This document shows, in pieces, positions 34,088-42,992 of a stretch of 64,000 nt of DNA. The notes under the pieces were generated by a model. It did not search any database and was not told the origin of the DNA. It saw only the letters and a program-made list of their open reading frames with translations. How positions within the stretch are numbered: position 1 is the stretch's first letter; every line of letters begins with the position of its first letter. Both the position numbers and the translations under genes were made by a program. Source of the stretch: Actinomadura physcomitrii (lineage in GTDB: Bacteria > Actinomycetota > Actinomycetes > Streptosporangiales > Streptosporangiaceae); contig NZ_WBMS02000006.1 of the NCBI RefSeq assembly GCF_008923205.2, positions 62,001 to 126,000 of the forward strand, in the 5' to 3' direction.

Positions 34088-35890
34088 ATGGCGGACTGGC
34101 GGCTGACGGGCTTCGTCGAGGAACGCGAGCTCGGCCGCGGCGCGCAGGGCCGCGTGGTGCTGGCGCGGCACGCCGGGACCGGCGCGCCCGTCGCGATCAA
34201 GTACCTGACCGGCGGCGACCCGGCGGCCGTCGCCGGGCTGCGCGCGGAGGCGCAGATGCTCGGCCGGCTGACCAGCCCGTACGTCGCGCGGCTCTACCGG
34301 TTCGTGGAGAGCGGCGAGGGCGCCGCGATCGTGATGGAGGCGGTCAACGGCGCCTCGCTGAAGGCGGTGCTGGCCGAGCACGGCCGGCTCCAGCCGGAGG
34401 CGGCGCTGCTGGTGCTGAAGGGCTCGCTGCTCGGGCTGGCCGCCGCGCACGCCGTCGGCGTCGTCCACCGCGACTACAAGCCCGCCAACGTGGTCGTCCG
34501 GCCGGACGGGCTGAGCAAGCTCGTCGACTTCGGCGTGGCCGTGCTGGCGGGCGAGGGCTCGGCCGCCGGGACGCCCACCTACATGGCGCCCGAGCAGTGG
34601 CGCGGCGAGGCCGCCACCCCCGCCACCGACGTGTACGCCGCGACCTGCGTGTTCGTGGAGTGCGTGACGGGGCGGCGGCCGTTCGCGGCCGGGGAGCGCG
34701 CGGCGCTGATGAACCAGCACCTGACCGCCGCGGCCGACGTCGCGGACGTCCCCGAGCGGCTGCGCCCCCTCGTGGCGAAGGGCCTGGCGAAGCAGGCGGG
34801 GGACCGCCCGCAGGGCGCCGTCGCGTTCGTCGGCGAGCTCGAGGCGGCGGCGGTCGCCCTGTACGGGCCCGACTGGGAGCAGCGGGGCGTCCGGGCGCTC
34901 GCGGCGGCCGCCGTCGCGCTGGCGGCCCTGTTCCCGCTGGGCGCGCTGGCGGTCGCTCCGGGCGCCGCCGCCACCGGCGCCGGCGCCGGCGCGGCCGGAA
35001 CCGCGGGTGCCGCCGGGACGGGCGGTGGCGTGTCCGCCAGTGCGGGATCCACGGGCGCGGCCGTCAGCAAGGGCTTCCTCGCCACCGCCGCCGGGAAGGG
35101 CGCCCTCGCGGCGGCGGGAGTCGCCGTCGTCGCCGCCGCGGCCGGCGGCGCCGTCTACGCGACGAAGGACTCCACCAAGAAGAAGGCCCCGCAGGACCAT
35201 CCCGTCCTGACCCTGGCCGCCCAGAACGAGACCCTTCCTGGTACGTCCATCAAGGTGAACGGCGCGAAGTACGCAACGGTCAGCGGGCTGCACGACGCGG
35301 CGCTCCAGCGCCGCGTCAACGCCGCGCTCCGCGCCCCGCTCGACGACCTGATCGCGCTGGCGAAGGAGAGCCGCAGGCAGGTCGCCTGCGGGGGCACCCC
35401 GACCACCGTGAGCGTCCAGACGCGTGTGGGGCTCCAGGGGCCGCGCCTGGTGTCCGTCCGGTACTTCCAGATCTCCGACTGGTGCCAGAAGGCCGACGGG
35501 GCGCCCGGCGGCGAGGTCGTCACCGTCGACCTGCGCACCGGCCGCCGGCTCACCGCGGCCGACGTCTTCCGTCCCGGCACGCTCACCGCCGCCGGGGTGG
35601 GGACGCTGAAGTCCCGGCTCGTCCAGCGGGACGGGCGGCGGTGGGAACCCGACTGCTCCGCGGGCAGGACCTGGAAGCCCGCCGACTTCCAGCAGACCCC
35701 GGCCGAGGGCCTGTACAAGGGCGCCTCGAAGACGCCGCCGCACCTGAGCGCCTACCTCACCCCGACGGACTTCCAGCTCGCCTGGTTCAACTCCGGCAGC
35801 GACGGCTGCGGCAACCTCGACTTCGGCGCCCCCTACGCCAAGGTCCGCGATCTGCTGAAACCCGAGTTCGCCGCCCTGCTGCCGAAGTGA
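34088..35890 (+). CDS. Receptor-like Ser/Thr protein kinase with secreted C-terminal domain
   Basis: 600 residues. The kinase domain (1-265) has GRGAQGRV, Lys38, HRDYKPAN (127-134; Tyr replaces the usual Leu/Val), DFG (147-149) and GTPTYMAPEQW. Then come hydrophobic Ala/Gly-rich segments (about 285-360, one or two membrane crossings) and a KDSTKKKAP stop-transfer. The C-terminal domain (365-600) has paired cysteines and resembles DUF3298/RsiV-type extracellular domains (a RVNAALRAPL.. opening and TDFQLAWFNSGSDGCGN near the end). It would sense an outside signal and phosphorylate cytosolic targets. AGGAGGGCGC precedes the ATG. Confidence 0.88.
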   Translation: MADWRLTGFVEERELGRGAQGRVVLARHAGTGAPVAIKYLTGGDPAAVAGLRAEAQMLGRLTSPYVARLYRFVESGEGAAIVMEAVNGASLKAVLAEHGRLQPEAALLVLKGSLLGLAAAHAVGVVHRDYKPANVVVRPDGLSKLVDFGVAVLAGEGSAAGTPTYMAPEQWRGEAATPATDVYAATCVFVECVTGRRPFAAGERAALMNQHLTAAADVADVPERLRPLVAKGLAKQAGDRPQGAVAFVGELEAAAVALYGPDWEQRGVRALAAAAVALAALFPLGALAVAPGAAATGAGAGAAGTAGAAGTGGGVSASAGSTGAAVSKGFLATAAGKGALAAAGVAVVAAAAGGAVYATKDSTKKKAPQDHPVLTLAAQNETLPGTSIKVNGAKYATVSGLHDAALQRRVNAALRAPLDDLIALAKESRRQVACGGTPTTVSVQTRVGLQGPRLVSVRYFQISDWCQKADGAPGGEVVTVDLRTGRRLTAADVFRPGTLTAAGVGTLKSRLVQRDGRRWEPDCSAGRTWKPADFQQTPAEGLYKGASKTPPHLSAYLTPTDFQLAWFNSGSDGCGNLDFGAPYAKVRDLLKPEFAALLPK

Positions 35891-35918
35891 CGCGGCGGGC
35901 ACCGGGTAGGGGATCGAG

Positions 35919-36452
35919 GTGCAGACCTTCCTGCCCTACCCGGACTTCGCCGCCACCGCCCGCGTCCTCGACCCGCGGCGGCTCGGCAAGCAGCGGGTGG
36001 AGGCGCTCCAGGTGTTCCGCGCCCTCACCGTCCCCGGGTACGGCTGGCAGCGCCATCCCGCGGTGCTCATGTGGACCGGGTACGAGGAGGCGGTCGTCCG
36101 CTACGGCCTGGAGATCTGCGCGCGATGGTGCACACTCGGGCGCGCCGACACCTGCGCCGCGACGATGACCGCCGAACTCGCCACCGGCGGCGGCCCCGCG
36201 CGGGCCCGCGACCAGGAGGCGCTCGCCCGCGCCGGACAGCTGCCGCCGTGGCTCGGCGAGCCCGCGTTCCACCTCAGCCACCGCTCCGCGCTCGTCCGCA
36301 AGGACCCGGCCTTTTACGGTCCGATCTTCCCGGACGTTCCCGACGATCTCCCCTACGTCTGGCCCCGCTCGGACCGCGACCGCACCGGCCGCCCCGAGCG
36401 CCCCGGCGGCACCGGCCGCCCCGGGGGTCATACCGGGGCCGATGCGGGGTAG
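35919..36452 (+). CDS. MSMEG_6728-family protein
   Basis: 177 residues from GTG 35919. It begins MQTFLPYPDFAATARVLDPR and then RRLGKQRVEALQ, GYGWQRHPAVLMW and GYEEAVVRYGLEIC, all strong markers of the MSMEG_6728 family. The family has remote similarity to pyrimidine-dimer glycosylases, but no activity is established to my knowledge. The last 35 residues are a low-complexity Arg/Gly/Pro tail. It lies between a kinase and a phosphatase gene on the same strand. Confidence 0.88.
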   Translation: MQTFLPYPDFAATARVLDPRRLGKQRVEALQVFRALTVPGYGWQRHPAVLMWTGYEEAVVRYGLEICARWCTLGRADTCAATMTAELATGGGPARARDQEALARAGQLPPWLGEPAFHLSHRSALVRKDPAFYGPIFPDVPDDLPYVWPRSDRDRTGRPERPGGTGRPGGHTGADAG

Positions 36453-36474
36453 GGCCTGACCTCGGAGGTGGGCG

Positions 36475-37731
36475 ATGAACGCCGATGGACGGCCGGACGG
36501 CCGGCCCCGCGGCGAGCGGCTGCTGCGCGATCTGGTGGCCGCCAGCCACGCGATCTCGCTGGAGCAGATGCCCGGCCTGGTCGCCGAGCACGCCGCGCGC
36601 GCCGGCCTCTTCGACGTGCGGATCTACGTGGTGGACCTCCAGCAGCGGGTGCTGCGGCTGCTCACCGGCCAGGGCGGCGACGCCGGCCGCCGGTCCGGGG
36701 ACGAACCGGAGGAGCTCCGCGTCGAGGGCACCCTCGCCGGGCGGGCCTACCAGAACATGGCGGTGGTCACGGGGCACCCCGAGCAGGACGGCGCCCACCA
36801 CCTCTGGGTGCCGGTCCTGGGCGGCTCGGCACGGATCGGCGTCCTGCGCGCCACCGTCGCCCCCGGCGACGAGGAGGCCGCGGCCGACGCCGAGTGCCTC
36901 GCCGGCCTGGTCGCGCTGCTGATCGTCAGCAAGGGGGCGACCAGCGACTCGCTCGCCCGGCTGGTGCGCACCCGCGACATGGCCGTGTCGTCGGAGAAGC
37001 AGTGGCGGCTGCTGCCGCCGATGACGTTCGCCAACGACGCGATGGTGATCGGCGCGGCGCTGGAGCCGGCCTACAAGCTCGGCGGCGACTCCTTCGACTA
37101 CGGCCTCGCGGGCGACATCGTCCACCTCGGAGTCTTCGACGCGATGGGCCACGACACCTCGTCCGGCGTCACCGCCAACCTCGCGGTCGCGGCGCACCGC
37201 AACAGCAGGCTGCGGGGCGCCGGCCTGGTGGACTGCGGCCGCGCCATCGAGGAGGTGCTGATCGAGGAGGACGAGTCGGGCCGGTTCGTCACCGCGGTCC
37301 TCGCGGAGCTGGACGCCCGGACGGGCGTGGTGTCGTGGATCTCGCACGGCCACCCGGCGCCGGTGGTGATCCGCGGCGGCCGCTGGGTGACGGCGCTGGA
37401 CTGCGACCCCGGCCACCCGCTCGGCACCGATCTCGGCATCGAGCCGGCGGTCTGCCGGGAGCAGCTCGAACCCGGCGACCGGCTGCTGCTCTACACCGAC
37501 GGCATCGTGGAGGCGCGCGCCCCGAACAAGCAGGAGTTCGGGCTCGTCCGGTTCGTCGACTTCATCATCCGCGCCAACGCCGCCGGGCTCCCGGTCCCCG
37601 AGACGCTGCGCCGGCTGATCCACAGCATCCTGCGGCACCACGAGGGCCGGCTCGACGACGACGCCACCGTCCTGCTGCTGGAGTGGCGCGGCTCCGCGGG
37701 CATCCGGCGCGCCGCCCCCGACGCGGGGTGA
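36475..37731 (+). CDS. GAF-SpoIIE PP2C-type phosphatase
   Basis: 418 residues. A GAF-like domain (about 15-160) is followed by a SpoIIE/PP2C domain (about 185-405): LGGDSFDYG with the metal-binding Asp, GVFDAMGHDTSSGV, ISHGHPAPVVI and the LLLYTDGIVEAR / LDDDATVLLLEW end. These phosphatases act on anti-sigma-factor antagonists or kinase targets in the cytosol. GGAGGTG precedes the ATG. No anti-sigma partner lies next to it. Confidence 0.93.
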   Translation: MNADGRPDGRPRGERLLRDLVAASHAISLEQMPGLVAEHAARAGLFDVRIYVVDLQQRVLRLLTGQGGDAGRRSGDEPEELRVEGTLAGRAYQNMAVVTGHPEQDGAHHLWVPVLGGSARIGVLRATVAPGDEEAAADAECLAGLVALLIVSKGATSDSLARLVRTRDMAVSSEKQWRLLPPMTFANDAMVIGAALEPAYKLGGDSFDYGLAGDIVHLGVFDAMGHDTSSGVTANLAVAAHRNSRLRGAGLVDCGRAIEEVLIEEDESGRFVTAVLAELDARTGVVSWISHGHPAPVVIRGGRWVTALDCDPGHPLGTDLGIEPAVCREQLEPGDRLLLYTDGIVEARAPNKQEFGLVRFVDFIIRANAAGLPVPETLRRLIHSILRHHEGRLDDDATVLLLEWRGSAGIRRAAPDAG

Positions 37732-37768
37732 CCCGCGCCGGGGGTGCGGCCGCTCACGGCGCGCCCGA

Positions 37769-38803
37769 TCAGGAGGCGTCCAGGGCGCGCATCAGCATCG
37801 GGTACGCGTCGTGGAGGTCCCGCTGCCAGTACGGCCAGGAGTGCTGGCCGTCGAAGAAGCGGGTGGTGACGGGGATGCCGAGGGCGTCCAGCCGGTCGGC
37901 GAAGGCGTGCGAGACGTCGTTCGCCGCGGCCTCGACGGGGTCGGTGAACGGGAGCCCGCCGAGCGATCCGGCCTTGCCGTTCCCGCTTGCCACGTACAGG
38001 CGGACGCCCGCGAGGCGGCTGGCGAGGTCGGCCGGGTTGTGCGCGTGCCAGATCGCCGCCTGCGCGTCGGGCTCGCCCCAGACGCGCCGCCAGTCGGTGC
38101 CGGGGCAGGAGAAGGACGGCCCCCAGCCGATCGAGTCGTCGCCCGGCTTGTACCCGTGAAGGGTGTCGACGTAGCCGCTGAAGGCGGCGGCCGCCGCGAA
38201 CATTCCGGGGAAGCGCGCCGCGTACAGCATCGCGCCGAGGCCGCCCATGGAATTGCCGGCGATGACGCGGCGCCCGTTCGCCCGGTAGCCGTTCTCCAGG
38301 ATGGCGGGGAGCTCCTTCATGTGGAAGGTCTCCCATTCGGGGGAGCCGCCCTTCCCGTAGTTCCACCAGTCAGAGTAATTGCCGCAGCTGCCGCCTTCCG
38401 GCATGACGACGATGACGGGGGAATGCGCGGTGAGTTCGGCGACGTCGGTATCGCGCGTCCAGGCGGTGTAGCCGTCGACGCCGCCGTGCAGCAGCCACAG
38501 GGTCGGCCATCTCCGGTCGGCGGTCCTGGACCATCCGGGCGGGAGGAGGAGGCGCACCTTCTCTTGCGCGCCCATCGCCGGGGACTGGACGGTGAGGTCG
38601 ATGGTCCGCGGCGCGACGGCCTTCTCCGCGATCACCTTCGCGCCGGTCAGGGTGCCGGTCGCGGTCGTCGCGGCGGCTGCGGGACGGGCGGTGGGGACGG
38701 CGGTGGCGAGCGCGGCGGCCAATACGAGGGCGAGCGGCAGGGCGAGGAACCCCGGCCCTGCGACGGGGGTGGAGCGTCGGAGCAAAGCGGGCCTTCCGGG
38801 CAT
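37769..38803 (-). CDS. Secreted alpha/beta-hydrolase esterase (antigen-85/esterase-D fold)
   Basis: 344 residues from ATG 38803. A Sec signal peptide (about 1-45, Ala-rich before TATGTLTGAK) precedes an alpha/beta-hydrolase domain: LLHGGVDGYTAW, VVMPEGGSCGNYSDWWNYG, the nucleophile in GNSMGG and a late His in GQHSWPYWQ. The WWNYG/SWPYW pattern is that of secreted esterases related to mycolyltransferases. It shares clear sequence with the esterase gene at 48206. Substrate unknown; likely wall or extracellular esters. Confidence 0.87.
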   Translation of the reverse strand: MPGRPALLRRSTPVAGPGFLALPLALVLAAALATAVPTARPAAAATTATGTLTGAKVIAEKAVAPRTIDLTVQSPAMGAQEKVRLLLPPGWSRTADRRWPTLWLLHGGVDGYTAWTRDTDVAELTAHSPVIVVMPEGGSCGNYSDWWNYGKGGSPEWETFHMKELPAILENGYRANGRRVIAGNSMGGLGAMLYAARFPGMFAAAAAFSGYVDTLHGYKPGDDSIGWGPSFSCPGTDWRRVWGEPDAQAAIWHAHNPADLASRLAGVRLYVASGNGKAGSLGGLPFTDPVEAAANDVSHAFADRLDALGIPVTTRFFDGQHSWPYWQRDLHDAYPMLMRALDAS

Positions 38804-39160
38804 GCCGGCAGGGTGGGCCGGCGGAAAAGGGGAGCGCCGTGGTAACGGCGAATGCGCGCAGCGCGGCGAAGGGCGGGTCGCGCTTCCGCCGGCTGCCTTC
38901 GGGCCGTTGTCCGGCCCGGTACCGATGTGCGTTCCGAGATCGGGGATATTGCTACTTACTCCGAGTAGATTCCCGTTCCGGTTACGTTCCAAGCATCGCG
39001 GAAGAATCGCAAAGAAGATTGTTTCCGTACCCGCGTCGCGCCGGACGCCTTTTCGGGCGCCCGGCGCGTGCGGTGTTCGGGGTGTGCGCGATGTATTCGA
39101 TGTTCCCGGTGCTTCGGGATATGCCGGGTTCCCGAGGTGCTCCGGGCCCGGCGGGCGCCG
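38804..39160. other. 357-bp intergenic region
   Basis: Lies between the start of the secreted esterase gene and the end of the M50 protease gene. It contains a hairpin at 39037-39068 and a less GC-rich stretch at 38935-39030 that probably carries the esterase promoter (leftward). I see no gene in it. Confidence 0.55.
39037..39068 (-). terminator. Hairpin downstream of the M50 protease gene
   Basis: CGCGCCGG...CCGGCGCG, with an inner CGCC/GGCG stem and a T-rich loop, about 95 bp past the protease stop codon in its direction of transcription. It probably ends the peptide-protease transcript. Confidence 0.45.
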
Positions 39161-40663
39161 TCAGGCCTCTGGCACCGGCTCGGCGGTCGGGGCGTTCACG
39201 TACTTGACGGCCATCCGCACCGCGCCGCGCAGCAGCCGGTACAGGATCAGCGCCAGGCCCAGCAGCGGCAGCACCAGCAGCACGATCTGCAGTCCCGAGG
39301 CGGTCAGTTGGAGCGCGCCGGCGCCGTGCTCGGCCTCGGCGGCCAGCATCTGGATCTTCTGCCAGTCCATCCGGACCAGCCCGGGGACCTGCGTGGAGAT
39401 CAGAACGAGCTGGAACAGCATCACCGGGCCGATGACCAGCACCCACATCGTGACGAAGACCTGCGGCCAGCGCTTCAGGTCGTTCAGCCGGGTGTCGGCG
39501 CGGCGCAGCAGCAGCGTGCGCCGCAGGATCGGCCCGATGTACTTGAACAGGTCGGGGACGCCGACGAGGTCGGACATGATGTAGTAGCCGTCGAACCGCA
39601 GCGTCGGCAGCAGCTGCTGCAGGATCTCCAGGTTGACGTACAGCACCGCGACGAGCAGCGGCTCGAACCCCGTCTTCAGGTACGCCAGCGTCAGCGCGAC
39701 CACGAAGATGCCGTTGAAGTAGACGCCGGCGAGGTCGGCGCGCAGCCGCCCGAGCCGCCCGAGCCGGTACGACTCGGTGATGTCGGTGTAGAACGCCGGC
39801 CAGACCAGGTAGATGCCGCAGCCCATCACGCCGGGCCGGACGCCCCCGTACCGGCAGGCGGCGGCGTGCCCGATCTCGTGGAACGCGCACGACGCCACCC
39901 CGAGGCCCATGATCAGCAGGATGCTCACCGGGGCGAGGATGGTGTGCTGCAGCGCCGCGCTCATCGACCGGGTGGACAGCACCCAGGTCTCGGCGGACAC
40001 GACGGCGGCCAGCGCGAGCACCAGCGTGACGGGCCGGAACAGCCAGCCGAACAGGCCCGCGACGAACCAGGTGACCGACTCGGGGAACACCGCGATCCGG
40101 AACCGGAGCCCGAGGAACGGGTCGGCCTTCACCACCGGCGGGGCGGTGCCGTCGCTGTAGGTGGTGACGCCGAGCGGGGCGAGCTTGCGGTCGGCGAGGT
40201 AGACGACCTGCTCGCCGGTGAGCCGGGCGCCGGCCTCCTGCGAGACCGCGTCGGCGACCCGGTCCAGGGCCGTCTCGATGTCGGTGCCGCGGGCGAGGTC
40301 GCGGTGCTCATGCAGCGCCTTCGCGACCAGGAACAGCAGCGGCGGGAGCCGGACGAGCTGCCGGTTCGGCAGGCAGACGAGCTGGGGCGGTTCGCGGTAG
40401 CCGGAGTTCTTGAACTCGCCGACGAGCTCCACGCCGTCGGCGAGGACCGGCAGCGTGAGGGACGCGGCGGGCTGCGCCGTCGCCACGGACCGCGCGCCGC
40501 CCGCGGCCTGCCCCGCGCCCGCCGGCTGCGCGGTACCAGCCGCCGGCTGCGGCGCGTCCGCCGGTTGTGGCGTATCCGCCGGCTGCGGCGCGTCCGCCGG
40601 TCGCGCGGGGGCGCTCGCGGTCGCCCGTGCCGGGGAGGCGGCCTTGCGGTGTGCTCCGCTCAT
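39161..40663 (-). CDS. M50-family membrane metalloprotease next to peptide genes
   Basis: 500 residues. A Pro/Ala-rich N-terminus (1-65) is followed by a soluble domain (about 80-180). The membrane part (about 195-490) carries the zinc site His262-Glu263-x-x-His266 (FHEIGHAAAC) and the third-ligand motif RFDGYY (Asp358). This matches the putative peptide zinc metalloprotease type. Its ATG overlaps the stop of the first peptide gene (ATGA), so the two are coupled. It may cut or export the neighbouring peptides. The 80-180 segment could be a peptide-recognition winged helix, which is inference. Confidence 0.88.
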   Translation of the reverse strand: MSGAHRKAASPARATASAPARPADAPQPADTPQPADAPQPAAGTAQPAGAGQAAGGARSVATAQPAASLTLPVLADGVELVGEFKNSGYREPPQLVCLPNRQLVRLPPLLFLVAKALHEHRDLARGTDIETALDRVADAVSQEAGARLTGEQVVYLADRKLAPLGVTTYSDGTAPPVVKADPFLGLRFRIAVFPESVTWFVAGLFGWLFRPVTLVLALAAVVSAETWVLSTRSMSAALQHTILAPVSILLIMGLGVASCAFHEIGHAAACRYGGVRPGVMGCGIYLVWPAFYTDITESYRLGRLGRLRADLAGVYFNGIFVVALTLAYLKTGFEPLLVAVLYVNLEILQQLLPTLRFDGYYIMSDLVGVPDLFKYIGPILRRTLLLRRADTRLNDLKRWPQVFVTMWVLVIGPVMLFQLVLISTQVPGLVRMDWQKIQMLAAEAEHGAGALQLTASGLQIVLLVLPLLGLALILYRLLRGAVRMAVKYVNAPTAEPVPEA

Positions 40664-40953
40664 GAGCCGTCGTTGTGGACGACGACCGGGACGCAGGTCG
40701 TCGTCGTGTAGCCGGCCTCGGCGAGCAGGCCGGTGCCGAGCAGTCCGGGCGTGCCGGTCGAGTGCGTGTACTGGCAGGCGTAGGAGGTCTCGGTGTCGGC
40801 GCCGCCGGACCCGCCGTCGTTGATGTTGGTGTTCTTGTTGCCGTTGTCGCCGCCGGAGAGCAGGGTCGACAGCACGGCCCGCTCCGGCAGCACCTCGCCG
40901 GACAGCCGGTCGAGTTCGGCGTAGCTGAACGTGTGAGGGTTGGTCTGGCTCAT
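40660..40953 (-). CDS. Precursor-like small peptide 1
   Basis: 97 residues. The leader-like N-terminus SYAELDRLSGEVLPERAVLS (10-29) runs to TLLSGG (30-35) and is nearly identical to that of the peptide encoded at 41063-41347. After the GG the sequence is Asn/Gly/Asp-rich and then holds two cysteines, C60 and C87, in a CQxxxHSxGxxGLLG block. It has no signal peptide. It looks like a ribosomal peptide precursor with a double-Gly-type boundary, ATGA-coupled to the M50 protease. Product and modification unknown. Confidence 0.8.
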   Translation of the reverse strand: MSQTNPHTFSYAELDRLSGEVLPERAVLSTLLSGGDNGNKNTNINDGGSGGADTETSYACQYTHSTGTPGLLGTGLLAEAGYTTTTCVPVVVHNDGS

Positions 40954-41062
40954 CGGTCGCCTAACAGGTCGTCAGAGATATACGGAAAAGGGGGGAAGGG
41001 CCGGCGGGAGAACGCCAGCCCTTCCCCATCGGGCCGGAGCCCGCTTGACGCATCGACTCGGA

Positions 41063-41347
41063 TCAGTGACCCGAGACCACCGTGCTGCTGGCGCAGGTGA
41101 ACGACGAGTTGGGGTTCTCGGAGCTGAGACCCAGCGCGCCGATGAGGCCGCCCTGCGAGTGGTTGATGGCGCTCTGGCAGTTCGGCACGACCGCGGTCGT
41201 GCCGCCGTCGTGGCCGCCGCCGTGGTTGAAGTTGAGGTTGTCGTTGTCGTTCTCGCCGCCACCGACGAGGAGGGTGGACAGCACGGCGCGCTCCGGCAGG
41301 ACCTCGCCGGCCAGCGCGTCCAGCTCGGTGTAGCTGAAGGACTTCAT
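41063..41347 (-). CDS. Precursor-like small peptide 2
   Basis: 94 residues from ATG 41347, preceded by AAGGAACCAC. It shares the leader SYTELDALAGEVLPERAVLS and TLLVGG with peptide 1. Its C-terminal part is different but keeps the C57 and C85 pair and the CQxxxxxHSxGGLIG block. Asn/Gly/His-rich between. The conserved leader with a variable core and shared cysteines is the pattern of a peptide family with common processing. First gene of the transcript. Confidence 0.8.
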   Translation of the reverse strand: MKSFSYTELDALAGEVLPERAVLSTLLVGGGENDNDNLNFNHGGGHDGGTTAVVPNCQSAINHSQGGLIGALGLSSENPNSSFTCASSTVVSGH

Positions 41348-41435
41348 GTGGTTCCTTTTCTTCCTTGTCACGCCCGGATCTCAAGGTGGAGCCCGGATGT
41401 CCCTTTCCCGCCACAGGTCGTGACGGATAGCTCTA

Positions 41436-41465
41436 CGTATAGCACGCGTGACTGACCGTGTCCAA
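41436..41465 (-). promoter_or_regulatory. Promoter of the peptide-protease operon
   Basis: On the minus strand TTGGAC (41465-41460) and TATACG (41441-41436) are 18 bp apart, about 90 bp before the ATG of peptide 2. The spacer contains the palindrome CACGCGTG. It fits an ordinary housekeeping-sigma promoter. Confidence 0.5.
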
Positions 41466-41617
41466 GTAGTGGTTCGGTCACTCAGGGTGTTGCGTCTCCC
41501 TCTCGCGGCCCTCCCGTCACCGTCGCCGTACCGCCGTATTGCCATCCGGCCCTTGCAGGTGTGGAGATCGGGGTTTGGGTAGGGGAAGAACCATCCGCGC
41601 AGAGCAGGAGGAGAGGC

Positions 41618-42154
41618 ATGGCTGACAGCAGTTTCAGCATCGACGTGGCGCAGATCCGTCAGCGCGCCCGGCAGAAGATGGCCGACGGCCCGGTGACGTC
41701 CGGCTACAAGCGCAGCCCCGAGGAGGTCATCGGCGTCCTCAACGACGTGCTCGCCACCGAGATCGTCTGCTGGATGCGCTACGCGCAGCACGCGATCAGC
41801 GCGACCGGCATCGACCGCGCGCAGGTCGCCGCCGAGTTCACCGAGCACGCCGACGAGGAGCGCGAGCACGCGATGCGCGCCGCGGAGCGGATCAGCCAGC
41901 TCGGCGGCGACCCCGACTTCAACCCCGAGACACTGGGGAAGCGCTCGCACACGACCTACGAGACCTTCGCGGACGGCGACCTCAGGGGGATGCTCGAGGA
42001 GAACCTGGTCGCCGAGCGGATCGTCATCGAGTCCTACCAGGAGATCATCCGGTGGCTCGGCGACGGGGACGTCACCACGCGCCGCATCATGGAGGAGATC
42101 CTCGCCGAGGAAGAGGAGCACGCCGACGACCTCATGGACCTGCTCGGCAACTGA
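41618..42154 (+). CDS. Bacterioferritin-like / ferritin-like di-iron protein
   Basis: 178 residues from ATG 41618 (AGGAGGAGAGGC upstream). A four-helix bundle with di-iron ligands: ATEIVCWMRYAQH in helix A, EHADEEREHAMRAAERI in helix B, ENLVAERIVIESYQE in helix C and EEILAEEEEHADDL in helix D. The Glu/His pattern supports iron storage or peroxide handling in the cytosol. It resembles bacterioferritin/Dps-type proteins. It is divergent from the peptide operon across a 270-bp gap. Confidence 0.9.
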   Translation: MADSSFSIDVAQIRQRARQKMADGPVTSGYKRSPEEVIGVLNDVLATEIVCWMRYAQHAISATGIDRAQVAAEFTEHADEEREHAMRAAERISQLGGDPDFNPETLGKRSHTTYETFADGDLRGMLEENLVAERIVIESYQEIIRWLGDGDVTTRRIMEEILAEEEEHADDLMDLLGN

Positions 42155-42797
42155 GCGCGGGGCGTTCCGGCGATTGGGCGCGTTCCCGCGGGTACCGGAG
42201 CCGTCATGGAATTCGGATACACCCTGCTCTGCGAGCAGACACCGCCCAAACAGCTCGTCACCGACCTCGTCGAGGCGGAGGACGCCGGCTTCGACTACTC
42301 CGTCATCTCCGATCACTACTTCCCGTGGCTGGAGGCCCAGGGGCACTCGGCCTACGCGTGGTCGGTGCTCGGCGCCCTCGCCCAGGCGACGCACCGCATC
42401 CCGCTGATGACGTTCGTGACCTGCCCGATCATGCGATACCACCCGGCAGTGGTGGCGCAGAAGGCCGCCACCGTCGGGATCCTCTCGGACGGCCGGTTCA
42501 CGCTCGGCCTGGGCGCGGGCGAGAACCTGAACGAGCACGTCGTCGGGCGCGGCTGGCCCTCGGCGGACGTCCGGCACGCGATGTTCGCCGAGGCCGTCGA
42601 GATCATCCGGGCCCTCTTCTCCGGCGACTACGTCAACTATGAAGGCGAGCACTACCGCGTCGACTCGGCGAAGCTGTGGGACGTCCCGGACCGGCCCGTC
42701 CCGATCGGGATGGCCGCGTTCGGCGCGCGCGCCGGGCGGCTGGCCGCACAGCACGCCGACCTGCTCATCTCCGACCAGCCCGTCGGCGACGTGGGCC

Positions 42798-42893
42798 TAC
42801 CGGCTGGCCGGCCGGCTCGGCATGGGCGGCCAGGGCGTGGTCTACCTCGCGCACGACGCCGCCGGCGCGCCCGTCGCGACTACCGTCCGTTAG
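42798..42893 (+). pseudogene. Ser/Thr kinase N-terminal fragment
   Basis: Reads YRLAGRLGMGGQGVVYLAHD and AAGAPVA, the first strands and Gly-rich loop of a Hanks kinase, then breaks and stops at 42893. Only about 30 residues remain. It is fused by deletion to the LLM gene fragment upstream. Confidence 0.75.
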
Positions 42894-42958
42894 GTTCCTT
42901 CGAGTGCCGCCTTTTCCTGCGACGACCCCGCCGTGGCCTGAGAATCCGGATCCGGGTA

Positions 42959-42987
42959 TTGACGGGTTCCCGGTCGCTGTCTACGTT
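42959..42987 (+). promoter_or_regulatory. Promoter-like boxes before tandem palindromes
   Basis: TTGACG (42959-42964) and TACGTT (42982-42987) are 17 bp apart. The tandem palindromes at 42993-43024 cover the expected start point. No gene starts right after; the nearest coding start is 43174. Confidence 0.5.
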
Positions 42988-42992
42988 CTCAC

